Of a stretch of DNA of 64,000 bases, positions 54,300 to 63,744 are shown in pieces (the first letter of the stretch is position 1; every line of letters begins with the position of its first letter). The DNA is taken from the NCBI GenBank assembly GCA_910575615.1, contig CAJTEX010000004.1, positions 1 to 64,000 of the forward strand, given 5' to 3'. The notes under the pieces are model-generated. The model saw nothing but the letters and a program-made list of their open reading frames with translations. It ran no database searches and was not told the DNA's origin. The translations under genes were made by a program, and so were the position numbers. The stretch comes from Bacteroidales bacterium (lineage in GTDB: Bacteria; Bacteroidota; Bacteroidia; Bacteroidales; Muribaculaceae).

Positions 54300-55241
54300 A
54301 TGAGGAGTTATAAGGAGAACACGACAAAGCACAGCTGGGTCGATGTGTCAAAAGGGATAGCAATATGCCTTATGGTCGTAGGCCATTCCTCCCTGCCACC
54401 GGTGGCAGGGAGATGGATATTCTCTTTCCATATGCCTTTTTTCTTTTTCATTTCGGCCTTGTTCACCAACTGGGACAAGGACACGCCGCGGCAATTCATC
54501 CTGAGAAAATCCAAAATCTTCCTTATTCCTTTCATTATATACTCCGCCATCAACCTCATTCTTCTTCCGCTCTCCCAAGGCATGTCTTTCTCGGAATACG
54601 CGTCAGAGGTATTGCGGGAAGGCTGGGGTGGGATAGCCCTGTGGTTCGTGCCGGTGTTCTTCCTGTCTTTGCTTGTGTGCAAGATGACTCCCAGACGATT
54701 CGTGTTCAACGCGGGCCTGTTGCTTCTTCTCGCCGGTTCGTTATTGAGCGAGTTCAACATCATTCTGCCGTGGGCACTCTCTTCGGTGCCTTTCGGAGCC
54801 GCTATAATGCTTTTCACAAGATATTTCAGACATGGAATCCGCGGTTTCATCAGCCGCCAGACCTTTACAGGCTGGCTGATTGTGATGGTTGCAGGATTGG
54901 TGGCATCGCTGTTCATCTCTCATTATTTCCGTCTGGATATGGCCTGCAACGACATATCTCCGACGATTCCTATCATCGCAGGCATAATCGGTGGAATATC
55001 CGTATGTGTCAGTTTGGCCAATCTTGCCTGTCGTTTGGAACTGCCGAAAGCCCTGCTGACTCACATCGGACGCAACACATATGAAATAATGGCCCTGTCG
55101 CAGGTGAGCATCCTGACGGCAGCTTTGTTTATTCCCCATATGCCTATCTTACGGTATCTCATCATGATTATCGTATTGGTGGCTGCGGTCTACCTAAGGA
55201 AATTCATCGAGGGTAAGTACTCCCGAGTGGAGGCAATCTGA
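54300..55241 (+). CDS. Acyltransferase-3 family membrane protein (third)
   Basis: 313 residues, about ten helices. HSWVDVSKGIAICLMVVGHS is the family N-terminus with the conserved His, and RWIFSFHMPFFFFISALF follows. This resembles the OatA/WecH-like group. It opens the GC-richer half of the locus, 2 nt after the tandem glycosyltransferase. Confidence 0.85.
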   Translation: MRSYKENTTKHSWVDVSKGIAICLMVVGHSSLPPVAGRWIFSFHMPFFFFISALFTNWDKDTPRQFILRKSKIFLIPFIIYSAINLILLPLSQGMSFSEYASEVLREGWGGIALWFVPVFFLSLLVCKMTPRRFVFNAGLLLLLAGSLLSEFNIILPWALSSVPFGAAIMLFTRYFRHGIRGFISRQTFTGWLIVMVAGLVASLFISHYFRLDMACNDISPTIPIIAGIIGGISVCVSLANLACRLELPKALLTHIGRNTYEIMALSQVSILTAALFIPHMPILRYLIMIIVLVAAVYLRKFIEGKYSRVEAI

Positions 55242-55250
55242 CAGTTGTTT

Positions 55251-56420
55251 ATGAGAATACTTCATACCATTGAGGGCTTTGGAGCCAAGTTTGGAGGCAT
55301 CGCCTCCTGCACACGCGATTTGCTGGCGGCGATGCAAAACGGCAAGGATGTGGTCGAGTTGCTCACACCCGGACTTAGAGACCATAGCGACAGGTTTCTG
55401 GGCGATGGCACCGCCTGGACTCGCAAGTGCGTCAATGACGGCATCGGTCCTTTCAACTATTCCCGGACAGTGACCAGGGAGCTGGACGCGGCCGGTTATG
55501 ACATATACCATGTCAACGGCCTCTGGCAACATATCGACCACGCGACATGCTCATATGCCCGCAAGCATAGCAGGCCATATGTGATAACACCCCATGGAAT
55601 GCTATATCCCACGGCTTTGAAAATCAGCTATTGGAAAAAATGGCCGATGTTAAAGCTTTGGTTCGACCGCGACATTCGGCTTGCATCCTGTATGCATGCC
55701 ACATGCGAGGTCGAATATAACCATATCCGCGATTTCGGATACAAAGGTCCAGTTGCAATAATCGGCAATCCTGTCAATGTGCCGCCGTTCATTGACGAGA
55801 TTTTTTCTTCACGTGAACGCGATATATGCAATGACTCTAAGGCAGTCACCAAGATCGGATTCCTTGGCAGGTTGCACCCCATCAAAAGAATAGAGGCCAT
55901 AATACATGGAATGGCGGAGGCCACGCATCGCGCTGATGTCAGACTTGTGGTGATGGGGTCAGGAGACAAGGCGTATGAAGAGTTTCTGCATCGTGAAGTC
56001 AAACGGCTCGGGCTGGAGAAACAGGTGGAGTTTGCCGGATTTGTCAACGGGGAAGAGAAATTCAGAAAACTGTCACAGTTGTCTGCTTTGTTCGTCACGA
56101 GTGATATGGAAAACTTCGGTATGATTGTGCCGGAGGCATTGCTGGTCGGCACTCCGGTAATGGCCAGCCTCGGCACACCATGGAAGGAGTTGGAAGACCA
56201 CAATTGTGGCTGGTGGCGCGACAATTCCCCTGAATCCGTTGCCCGGGTCATTGATGAGATTGCCGAAAAATCCCCGGCCGAACTGCTTGCGATGGGAATG
56301 AGAGGCCGGGAACTTGTCCTTGAAAAATATGAGGCCTCAAAAGTCGCGGCCAAAATGCTTCAATTATATTCCTGGTTGCTCAGGAAAGGGGAGAAACCTG
56401 ATTTTGTCCACCTATCCTGA
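55251..56420 (+). CDS. Glycosyltransferase family 4
   Basis: 389 residues from the ATG at 55251 (MRILHTIEGFGAKFGGIASC). The TTG two codons upstream is less likely. Glycine-rich loop GAKFGGIASC, then YVITPHGMLYPTALKISYWK, IGFLGRLHPIKRIEAIIHGM and the donor site TSDMENFGMIVPEALLVGTP. It lies 9 nt after the acyltransferase. Confidence 0.92.
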   Translation: MRILHTIEGFGAKFGGIASCTRDLLAAMQNGKDVVELLTPGLRDHSDRFLGDGTAWTRKCVNDGIGPFNYSRTVTRELDAAGYDIYHVNGLWQHIDHATCSYARKHSRPYVITPHGMLYPTALKISYWKKWPMLKLWFDRDIRLASCMHATCEVEYNHIRDFGYKGPVAIIGNPVNVPPFIDEIFSSRERDICNDSKAVTKIGFLGRLHPIKRIEAIIHGMAEATHRADVRLVVMGSGDKAYEEFLHREVKRLGLEKQVEFAGFVNGEEKFRKLSQLSALFVTSDMENFGMIVPEALLVGTPVMASLGTPWKELEDHNCGWWRDNSPESVARVIDEIAEKSPAELLAMGMRGRELVLEKYEASKVAAKMLQLYSWLLRKGEKPDFVHLS

Positions 56421-56456
56421 CATCTTCGGATTACCAATATTACCACACGACCGCAA

Positions 56457-56993
56457 ATGACCGACCTCAGCAAATATGACAATTCCTGGTACAACCCTGG
56501 AGGCAACAGCCTAAAGCGGTTGCTCTGGTATTTTGTCAACGCATTAGTAATCAAAAACCATCTCAACCCAATATCTGCCATACGAGTGAACGCCTTGAGA
56601 CTCTTCGGGGCAAAAATCGGCAGGGGAGTAGTAATCAAGCCTGGCGTGAATGTCAAATATCCCTGGCATCTCAAAATCGGTGATTACTCCTGGATAGGAG
56701 AGGATGTCTGGATTGACAACCTCACGTCTGTCTCAATCGGCTCCAACTGTTGCGTGAGCCAAGGGGCAATGCTCCTTTGCGGCAACCACAATTTCCGTAT
56801 GCCGACTTTCGACCTGATGGTGAAACCGATAACCGTGGAAGACGGAGCCTGGGTAGGCGCGAAAAGCGTGGTGTGTCCCGGTGTAACAGTGGGTCGGGAT
56901 GCGATTCTGACTGTCGGATCGATGGCGACCGCCAATCTTGAAGCCGGGAAAATCTACCAGGGGATTCCGGCAGCGGCGAAATCCGTGAGATAG
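56457..56993 (+). CDS. WcaF-like colanic-acid-type acetyltransferase
   Basis: 178 residues. The N-terminal segment KYDNSWYNPGGNSLKRLLWY and FGAKIGRGVVIKPGVNVKYP are characteristic of WcaF-type LbH acetyltransferases, and the beta-helix follows with WIGEDVWIDNLTSVSIGSNC and a catalytic His region CGNHNFR. It would acetylate a sugar of the repeat unit. Confidence 0.9.
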   Translation: MTDLSKYDNSWYNPGGNSLKRLLWYFVNALVIKNHLNPISAIRVNALRLFGAKIGRGVVIKPGVNVKYPWHLKIGDYSWIGEDVWIDNLTSVSIGSNCCVSQGAMLLCGNHNFRMPTFDLMVKPITVEDGAWVGAKSVVCPGVTVGRDAILTVGSMATANLEAGKIYQGIPAAAKSVR

Positions 56994-57033
56994 CGTCAAA
57001 ATCCGGGCAGTACCATCGAGACATCACAACATA

Positions 57034-58473
57034 ATGTATGATCATATTTCAGGAAAAGGCATCATAAACGGAATCTCATGGAGCGCGTTTGAACGTTTCT
57101 CCGTGCAGGGCATCCAGTTTGTGGTCTTTGTGTTGATGGCGAGAATACTGATGCCGACCGATTACGGTCTGGTCAGTATGCTTGCCTTTTTCATTGTCAT
57201 CGCACAGCTCATAGCCGAAGGGGGACTGTCGCAGGCCATAATCCGCAAGCTCGACCACACTGAGGATGATTGTTCCACTGCGTTCTTTGTCAATGTAGCC
57301 ATCGGCATCGGATCATACCTTGTTTTGTTTCTCATGGCTCCGGTCATTGCCAGGTTTTATGAAGAGCCGGAGCTGACTTGCCTGCTGCGTGTTCTCGCGC
57401 TCTGCATCATAATACAGTCCACACTGGTGGTCCACCGGGCCATACTGACATCCTGTCTTGACTTCAAGACTCAGGCGAAATCCACATTGGTGGGTGCCTT
57501 GGTTTCCGGCATCACTGGGCTGTTGATGGCCTACAACGGTTGCGGGGCGTGGTCTATCGTGGGGCTCCAGATAACCAACCAGGTGGCCACGGCCATCACT
57601 CTGTGGATAGTCACCGACTGGCGCCCGAGAATGCGTTTCTCCACCCGGTCGTTCCGCAACCTGTTTGGATTCGGCTCAAAATTGCTTGCCTGCAATGTGC
57701 TTGACAGCATCTACCAAAGCCTCTGCACCCTTGCCATCGGCAAGGTCTTCTCGGCTTATGCCCTTGGATGTTACAGCAATGCCAGGCAGCTTGGAAGCAT
57801 CTCATCGGAAAACCTGTCTCGTGTGGTACAACGCGCCACATATCCGTTGTTCTGCAATTTCCAGAAAGACCTGCAACGTCTCCAGAACGGGGTGAGGAAT
57901 TATCTCCGGCTCGCCACATTCTTCATATCACCGCTTATGATCGGTCTGGCTGCCATCGCCGAACCATTGACGCTGGCCCTCATCGGCCAGCAATGGCTCT
58001 ACACCGCACACCTGCTGAGACTCCTCTGCTTCTCATTCATGTTTTTCCCGCTGAATTCGATAAACTACATGATTCTTGAGATCAAAGGCCATGGCTCCAC
58101 CTACCTGCGCCTGCAGACTTTCAACGTGGTCTGCGGCCTTGTGCTGCTGGCCGCCATGTTGCCGTTCGGACTGTCGGCGGTCTGTTGCGGCCTTTTCGCC
58201 AATTCCGTGATAAGCTTCGCGGTCAACGCCCATTTCGCCGGCTCAAAAATCGGCCTTGGCATCATGAGCCAGGTCAAGGCGATACTGCCATCGCTCGCCA
58301 ACGCTGCCATCACCGGGATAGTGGTGTATGGAGTACAGTCGATACTGGTGGGAGAGTGGCTGCGGGTTCTGGTGGGCATACTCGTAGGTTTGCTGTCATA
58401 CATCGGCCTGTCGGTGGTTTTCCTGACAGGCACATGTGAACTTGTCGTCGATCTGTTGCGCAACAAGAAATGA
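57034..58473 (+). CDS. Polysaccharide flippase, WzxC-like (second of two)
   Basis: 479 residues, about 12 helices. INGISWSAFERFSVQGIQFV and ILMPTDYGLVSMLAFFIVIA are typical of the WzxC/polysaccharide transport family (MOP superfamily), and LDHTEDDCSTAFFVNVAIG is the usual second loop. It is a different subgroup from the flippase at 42768, so the locus encodes two. Its stop overlaps the next start (ATGATG). Confidence 0.92.
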   Translation: MYDHISGKGIINGISWSAFERFSVQGIQFVVFVLMARILMPTDYGLVSMLAFFIVIAQLIAEGGLSQAIIRKLDHTEDDCSTAFFVNVAIGIGSYLVLFLMAPVIARFYEEPELTCLLRVLALCIIIQSTLVVHRAILTSCLDFKTQAKSTLVGALVSGITGLLMAYNGCGAWSIVGLQITNQVATAITLWIVTDWRPRMRFSTRSFRNLFGFGSKLLACNVLDSIYQSLCTLAIGKVFSAYALGCYSNARQLGSISSENLSRVVQRATYPLFCNFQKDLQRLQNGVRNYLRLATFFISPLMIGLAAIAEPLTLALIGQQWLYTAHLLRLLCFSFMFFPLNSINYMILEIKGHGSTYLRLQTFNVVCGLVLLAAMLPFGLSAVCCGLFANSVISFAVNAHFAGSKIGLGIMSQVKAILPSLANAAITGIVVYGVQSILVGEWLRVLVGILVGLLSYIGLSVVFLTGTCELVVDLLRNKK

Positions 58474-59714
58474 TGTCATCCATCAATAGCCTCCTCACAA
58501 ACGACAGAGCGAACCGCGTCTTTTGCCTGGCACTCGTCATACTTATGTGTCTTCGCCATGCCGTCGGTGTCGCGATACCGCTCTCGTTCGTCTCATTACT
58601 GTCCCTGGCGGTTTTCTTGACATCACATCCACGGCGTACTTTCCTTAACAAATCTCTCGCGTGCTTTGTCGCCATCTACGGACTAAGCCTGTTGTTGCAT
58701 CCCGCTCCGGAGCCTTGGCTGAGAACACAGCGATTCCTGGCATTCCTGATAGGGATGCTATGTTTTTCCCCGTTGTTGACCTCAGACAGCCTTGCGAAGA
58801 CCCGTCTAAGAATCTCCGCAATAACCTATTATGTCTTGTCTGCTATGGTTTTCCTCTCATTTCTTGTCTGGCTTGCCAGCTTCATACGGTTTGGAGAGGA
58901 TGGCATATGGAAATCCGGAATCCATAATTACGGATTCTGTGGGATATTCAAGGTGGGAATGGTGTTGTCTCCGGTTTCGGCCATAATCGCCATAACGTCG
59001 GCATTCCTGCTGCTGGAAGGTAAATGCAAAATCAAGCCATTTCTTAATGGCCTCATACTCTTTACTGGGATAATAATGTGTGTGGCCGGAGGTTCGCGGA
59101 TTGCATCCGTCGGTCTTTTCCTGTCGCTCGCCTCTCTTCTGATTATCAAACGCCACGTTCTGGCACAAATGCTGCATAGCCGGCTGGCGATAGCAATGGC
59201 CCTGTCTGGCACAATCCTTCTGATTGCGTCGTCTCCATATGCCTTGTCTGTCATCCGGCATAAAAACATGATAGGGGAGAGCCATGGCTCACTGTTCTAT
59301 TCGCGGGAGCGACTATGGCATGACCGCATCGAGGAGTTTGCCTCATCTCCACTCACTGGTATCGGATATGCCAATGAGTTCCCGTCGGAAAGAAACAAAG
59401 GCAGTCTCACAGAAATCGAGCCTGGCTCATCCTGGCTCGCCCTGATGAGCTACGGGGGGCTGGTCGGCCTCGGTTGTTTCCTGTGGTTTTCAAGCAGCCT
59501 TGCCAGGATGCTTTATCGCATCCGTGACGACGGGCGGTTTCCCATCTGCCTGGCCATTCTGCTGTTTCTCGTCATCAACGCCTTCACCGAAGGCTGGCTC
59601 ATGTTTGCCGGCTCCATCATCTTCCCGGTTTTCTGGCTTGCGACATCAGCGGTCTGGGCTGCGACATGCAACCGAAAAAAGCATAACATCAAATCCTCAT
59701 ATGAAAACGACTGA
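58470..59714 (+). CDS. O-antigen ligase/polymerase-like membrane protein (second of two)
   Basis: 414 residues, about 11-12 helices. The periplasmic loop holds FYSRERLWHDRIEEFASSPL and TGIGYANEFPSE, the pattern seen in the WaaL/Wzy (O-antigen ligase) family. It may polymerise repeat units or transfer glycan to a lipid, and sequence alone does not tell which. It overlaps the flippase stop and the next start. Confidence 0.8.
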   Translation: MMSSINSLLTNDRANRVFCLALVILMCLRHAVGVAIPLSFVSLLSLAVFLTSHPRRTFLNKSLACFVAIYGLSLLLHPAPEPWLRTQRFLAFLIGMLCFSPLLTSDSLAKTRLRISAITYYVLSAMVFLSFLVWLASFIRFGEDGIWKSGIHNYGFCGIFKVGMVLSPVSAIIAITSAFLLLEGKCKIKPFLNGLILFTGIIMCVAGGSRIASVGLFLSLASLLIIKRHVLAQMLHSRLAIAMALSGTILLIASSPYALSVIRHKNMIGESHGSLFYSRERLWHDRIEEFASSPLTGIGYANEFPSERNKGSLTEIEPGSSWLALMSYGGLVGLGCFLWFSSSLARMLYRIRDDGRFPICLAILLFLVINAFTEGWLMFAGSIIFPVFWLATSAVWAATCNRKKHNIKSSYEND

Positions 59715-60519
59715 AGACTCTTTCAAGAAAAATCCTGTGAAGATTTCTGTGATCACAGCCACTTGGAATTCAGGGGCCACCATTGAAGACACCCTCCGCA
59801 GCGTGCTTGACCAGACATACGGCAATGTAGAGCATATAATAGTCGATGGCAACAGCGACGACTCCACAATGGAGACCGTCAGGAAATACGCCGACAAATA
59901 CCGCAGCCGCGGGCTTGAGCTGAAATGGGTCTCCGAGCCTGACAACGGCATATATGACGCTATGAACAAGGGCATCACCCTCGCCTCTGGAGACATCGTA
60001 GGGCTGCTGAACTCAGACGACTTCTTCACCGCTCCTACCGTCCTTGAAAAAATCGCGTCAGCGTTTCATGGCAAAGGAAACGAAATCGATGCGGTCTATG
60101 GCGATGTCCACTATGTCAACCCAGACAGGCTGGGCAAATCAGTAAGATATTACAGCTCCAGGGCCTTCACCCGCGATAGGATGAGGATGGGATTCATGCC
60201 GGCCCATCCATCGTTTTATTGCCGACGTGGCATATACAAGGAGTATGGCTTGTTCGACATATCTTTCAAAATCGCCGCCGACTTCGAGCAGCTGTTGCGG
60301 ATGATTTATATCCATCGGATAAAGACCCACTACATTCCGATGGATTTCGTCACGATGCGCACCGGGGGCGCGTCATCCTCTGGTTTCAAGTCCCACCGCC
60401 GTATTTATGCCGAACATCGCAAGGCATATGAAAAAAATGGCGTTAACTCCAATTTCTTCCTTGAATCACTCAGATACCTCTACAAGATAACAGAGGTTTG
60501 CAAAGCCAACCTGCATTAA
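59701..60519 (+). CDS. Glycosyltransferase family 2, WcaA-like
   Basis: 272 residues from the ATG at 59701 (MKTTEDSFKKNPVKISVITA). The longer frame from 59500 sits in the previous gene and is not coding-like. Motifs TATWNSGATIEDTLRSVLDQ, IIVDGNSDDSTMET and GLLNSDDFF with the metal-binding Asp pair. The overlap of 14 nt with the upstream gene indicates coupling. It is the last gene of the polysaccharide locus. Confidence 0.9.
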   Translation: MKTTEDSFKKNPVKISVITATWNSGATIEDTLRSVLDQTYGNVEHIIVDGNSDDSTMETVRKYADKYRSRGLELKWVSEPDNGIYDAMNKGITLASGDIVGLLNSDDFFTAPTVLEKIASAFHGKGNEIDAVYGDVHYVNPDRLGKSVRYYSSRAFTRDRMRMGFMPAHPSFYCRRGIYKEYGLFDISFKIAADFEQLLRMIYIHRIKTHYIPMDFVTMRTGGASSSGFKSHRRIYAEHRKAYEKNGVNSNFFLESLRYLYKITEVCKANLH

Positions 60520-60559
60520 GGTAAAAGCGCTGTATCAATCATATAAAATCATATGTGAT

Positions 60560-60600
60560 ATGCCGGTCACTCATAACGAGAACCGGCATTGTCATTTTAT
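60560..60600 (+). terminator. Terminator of the polysaccharide locus
   Basis: Stem ATGCCGGT (60560-60567) / ACCGGCAT (60582-60589) with a 14-nt loop, then TGTCATTTTATT. It lies 40 nt past the last stop. The rest of the 351-bp gap (60520-60870) is A+T-rich and holds only the nrdD promoter region. Confidence 0.75.
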
Positions 60601-60781
60601 TAGTCCGCCGTCGAATCTGCCGACCAACGCATATGTCAGTTTTCAAAAGTTCTCCAAAATAAATCACAAACATCTATATTTCAATCAGATACATTTTGCC
60701 TATCCCTAAAAAGTTTTCCAAAACAGAAAACTTTTATCATTTTTATTCGTCAAAAGTATTGCCTGTTTGTCAATTTCTGAT

Positions 60782-60789
60782 TAACTTTG
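60782..60789 (+). promoter_or_regulatory. -7 box and leader hairpin for nrdD
   Basis: TAACTTTG matches TAnnTTTG, 81 nt before the nrdD ATG. The start of the predicted leader could fold: CTGATG (60790-60795) with CATCAG (60820-60825), and inside it TGCCT with AGGCA. No -33 TTTG at the right distance and no clear NrdR box were found. Confidence 0.5.
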
Positions 60790-60870
60790 CTGATGGTTTG
60801 ATTGCCTCCCGCCAGGCATCATCAGCTTATCTGTTAACATACAATTTCTTACCGGAAAACCCCAATAAAA

Positions 60871-63078
60871 ATGATACAGACCGTACTCAAACGCGATGGC
60901 CGCGTTGTCGGATATAACGAAGAAAAAATCAAAGCCGCCATACGCAAGGCCATGCTCCAGACTCCGCTCGGCGAAGACGAGTCGCTAATCCACAAAATCG
61001 CCGACCGCATCGGAGTTTCCGGCAAGGAACAGATGACAGTGGAGGAGATTCAGGACCGCGTGGAGCTGGAACTCATGAAGTCCCCCCGAAAGGAGGTGGC
61101 CAAGAGATATATCGCCTACCGTGACCAGCGCAGTATAGCCCGCAGGGCCAAGACCCGCGACATATTCCTGGAAATCATCGAGGCCAAAAACAACGACATC
61201 ACCCGCGAGAACGCCAATATGAACACCGACTCGCCAGCGGGAATGATGATGAAGTTCGCGTCGGAGACCACCAAGCCGTTTGTCGACGACTACCTGCTCA
61301 CGCCCGAAGCCCGGCAGGCCGTGAAAGACGGATACCTCCACATCCACGACAAAGACTATTACCCCACAAAATCCCTTACCTGCGTGCAACACCCGCTGAA
61401 CAACATCCTTCAGCACGGGTTCATTGCCGGGCATGGCGAGTCAAGGCCCGCCAAACGAATCGAGACTGCAAGCGTGATCGCCTGTATCTCACTTGAGACT
61501 GCCCAGAACGAGATGCACGGCGGCCAGGCAATTCCAGCCTTTGACTTCTACCTCGCGCCATTCGTGAGATTTTCTTACATAGAGGAACTGAAAAAAGCTG
61601 AAGCGATAACCGGCGAAGACCTGTCTGACATATATGAAGCCCCTGTCAAGGATTACATCAAGCGTCCGCTCGATGGGCTGAAAGGGAAGAATCGCGCCAT
61701 GCAGCACGCTATGAATTGCACTGTCAGCCGCGTTCACCAGGCCATGGAGGCTTTCATCCACAACATGAACACCATCCACTCCCGCGGAGGCAACCAGGTG
61801 GTTTTCTCCTCAATCAACTACGGCACCGACACGTCTGCCGAGGGCCGTTGTGTGATCCGGGAGTTGCTGCAATCCACATACGAAGGCGTTGGCAATGGAG
61901 CCACTGCCATTTTCCCTATACAGATTTGGAAAAAGAAACGCGGCGTGAACTATGAGGAGGGTGACCCCAACTACGACCTCTACCATGAGGCCTGCAAGGT
62001 CACAGCCCGACGCTTTTTCCCCAACTTCGTCAACCTCGACGCCACATTCAACCACCACGAGAAATGGGACGCCTCAGACCCCGAACGTTATTTGTATGAG
62101 GTGGCCACCATGGGATGCCGCACACGCGTGTTTGAGAACCGATACGGCGAAAAGACATCGATTGGGCGAGGTAACATCAGCTTCTCCACAATCAACATCG
62201 TCAGAATCGCCATAGAATGCATGTCTATACGCGATGAGGAGGAACGCATCGAGCGCTTCTTCAAGAAGCTCGACGATGTGATGGAAATCACCGCCCGCCA
62301 GCTGAACGACCGGTTTGACTTCCAGAAGACAGCCCTCGCCAAGCAGTTCCCGTTGTTGATGACCCGCCTTTGGAACGGTTCTGAAAAGCTTGGCCGCACC
62401 GACACCATTGAGCCGGTGATCAACCAAGGGACACTCGGAATCGGATTCATTGGCCTCGCCGAATGCCTCGTGGCACTCACAGGCAAACATCACGGCGAGT
62501 CGGATGACTCGCAGAAACTCGGCCTGCGCATCATCTCCCACATGCGTTCGCGCGCAAATGAGTTCTCTGAGGTTTATGGCCACAACTTCTCAATCCTCGC
62601 CACTCCGGCAGAGGGGCTGTCTGGAAAGTTCACATCCAAAGACCGCAAGAGCTTCGGAATACTCCCCGGCATCACCGACAAAATCTACTACACCAACTCC
62701 AACCATGTGCCGGTCTACTACAAATGCTCTCCCCGGCACAAGGCAAAAATCGAAGGTCCTTACCACGAGCTGACGCGCGGCGGACACATTTTCTATGTGG
62801 AAATCGACGGCGACGCCACCCACAACCCGCAGGCCATAGCCGACATCGTGGACCTGATGGACAAGAACAACATAGGATACTGCTCTGTCAACCACAACCG
62901 CAACCGCTGTATGGAATGCGGCTATGAAGACGCGTCAGAGAACCTGGAGTGTTGTCCTAATTGTGGAAGCCACGACATAGACAAGCTACAGCGAATAACC
63001 GGCTATCTCGTTGGCACCACCGACAGATGGAACTCCGCGAAACTCGCCGAACTCAAAGACCGCGTGATCCACAAATGA
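60871..63078 (+). CDS. nrdD: Anaerobic ribonucleoside-triphosphate reductase
   Basis: 735 residues. This class III enzyme makes dNTPs without oxygen, using a glycyl radical. An ATP-cone regulatory domain is at about 1-100 (VLKRDGRVVGYNEEKIKAAI). The C-terminal zinc site is CMECGY...CPNCGSHD, and the radical glycine is probably Gly711 in RITGYLVGTTDRWN. It overlaps nrdG by 4 nt (ATGA), and NrdG makes the radical. This gene supports a strictly anaerobic lifestyle. Confidence 0.97.
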   Translation: MIQTVLKRDGRVVGYNEEKIKAAIRKAMLQTPLGEDESLIHKIADRIGVSGKEQMTVEEIQDRVELELMKSPRKEVAKRYIAYRDQRSIARRAKTRDIFLEIIEAKNNDITRENANMNTDSPAGMMMKFASETTKPFVDDYLLTPEARQAVKDGYLHIHDKDYYPTKSLTCVQHPLNNILQHGFIAGHGESRPAKRIETASVIACISLETAQNEMHGGQAIPAFDFYLAPFVRFSYIEELKKAEAITGEDLSDIYEAPVKDYIKRPLDGLKGKNRAMQHAMNCTVSRVHQAMEAFIHNMNTIHSRGGNQVVFSSINYGTDTSAEGRCVIRELLQSTYEGVGNGATAIFPIQIWKKKRGVNYEEGDPNYDLYHEACKVTARRFFPNFVNLDATFNHHEKWDASDPERYLYEVATMGCRTRVFENRYGEKTSIGRGNISFSTINIVRIAIECMSIRDEEERIERFFKKLDDVMEITARQLNDRFDFQKTALAKQFPLLMTRLWNGSEKLGRTDTIEPVINQGTLGIGFIGLAECLVALTGKHHGESDDSQKLGLRIISHMRSRANEFSEVYGHNFSILATPAEGLSGKFTSKDRKSFGILPGITDKIYYTNSNHVPVYYKCSPRHKAKIEGPYHELTRGGHIFYVEIDGDATHNPQAIADIVDLMDKNNIGYCSVNHNRNRCMECGYEDASENLECCPNCGSHDIDKLQRITGYLVGTTDRWNSAKLAELKDRVIHK

Positions 63079-63593
63079 CTGCGACAAGCCGAGCCTGTAA
63101 TAGCCCAACATTGAGAGTGCTTGACATAATCCCCGGGACATCAGTAGATGGTCCGGGGTTGCGCACCTCCATATATTTCGCCGGCTGCGCCCACAGGTGT
63201 CCTGGTTGCCACAACCCGCAGTCATGGGATTTCACTGCCGGGAATGAAATGAGCATCAACGAAATCGTGGAGGAGGTCGACCGACACGGATTCAATGTCA
63301 CCTTTTCAGGAGGAGACCCGCTCTATCAGCTTCCGGCCCTGATTCCGCTGGCCAAGGCCCTGCGGGAAAAGGGTTACACTATCTGGTGCTACACTGGTTT
63401 CAGATATGAGGAAGCAATATCCATCCCGGAGGCATGGAGCTTGCTCGAAAACATCGAAGTGCTTGTCGACGGCCCATACATAGAGTCGGCAAAAGACTCG
63501 TCCCTGCTTTTCAGGGGTTCGTCCAACCAACGTCTGATAGACATAGCATCAACTTCACCCGGCAACATACATCCCTGGCATACATCGTTTTAA
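63075..63593 (+). CDS. nrdG: Anaerobic RNR-activating radical-SAM protein
   Basis: 172 residues from the ATG at 63075, which overlaps the nrdD stop. The upstream frame to 62961 is inside nrdD. The radical-SAM cluster motif is FAGCAHRCPGCHN (C-x3-C-x2-C), with the glycine-rich FSGGDPLYQ after it. It uses S-adenosylmethionine to form the glycyl radical on NrdD. Confidence 0.95.
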   Translation: MTATSRACNSPTLRVLDIIPGTSVDGPGLRTSIYFAGCAHRCPGCHNPQSWDFTAGNEMSINEIVEEVDRHGFNVTFSGGDPLYQLPALIPLAKALREKGYTIWCYTGFRYEEAISIPEAWSLLENIEVLVDGPYIESAKDSSLLFRGSSNQRLIDIASTSPGNIHPWHTSF

Positions 63594-63744
63594 ATTTGAC
63601 AGCAAAATATGCCGTCAGTCAAAGCGGCTCCTATCCCGAACCATTTCAGACAGCACGTTGTTTAAAATTCGTGTAGATGTTTGAAAGAACCTAAAACAGA
63701 TTCATAAATCTCGACCGAATTTTATCATTAATGTTTTAAAGAAA

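Noticed and set aside
54365-55084. Open frame of 239 codons on the plus strand
   Set aside because: Overlaps the acyltransferase-3 gene in another frame. The acyltransferase frame has a clear family signature and this one has none.
60520-60870. Cobalamin riboswitch or NrdR box upstream of nrdD
   Set aside because: The leader is only about 75 nt and has no cobalamin-box sequence. A partial match to an NrdR box near 60669 is too weak.
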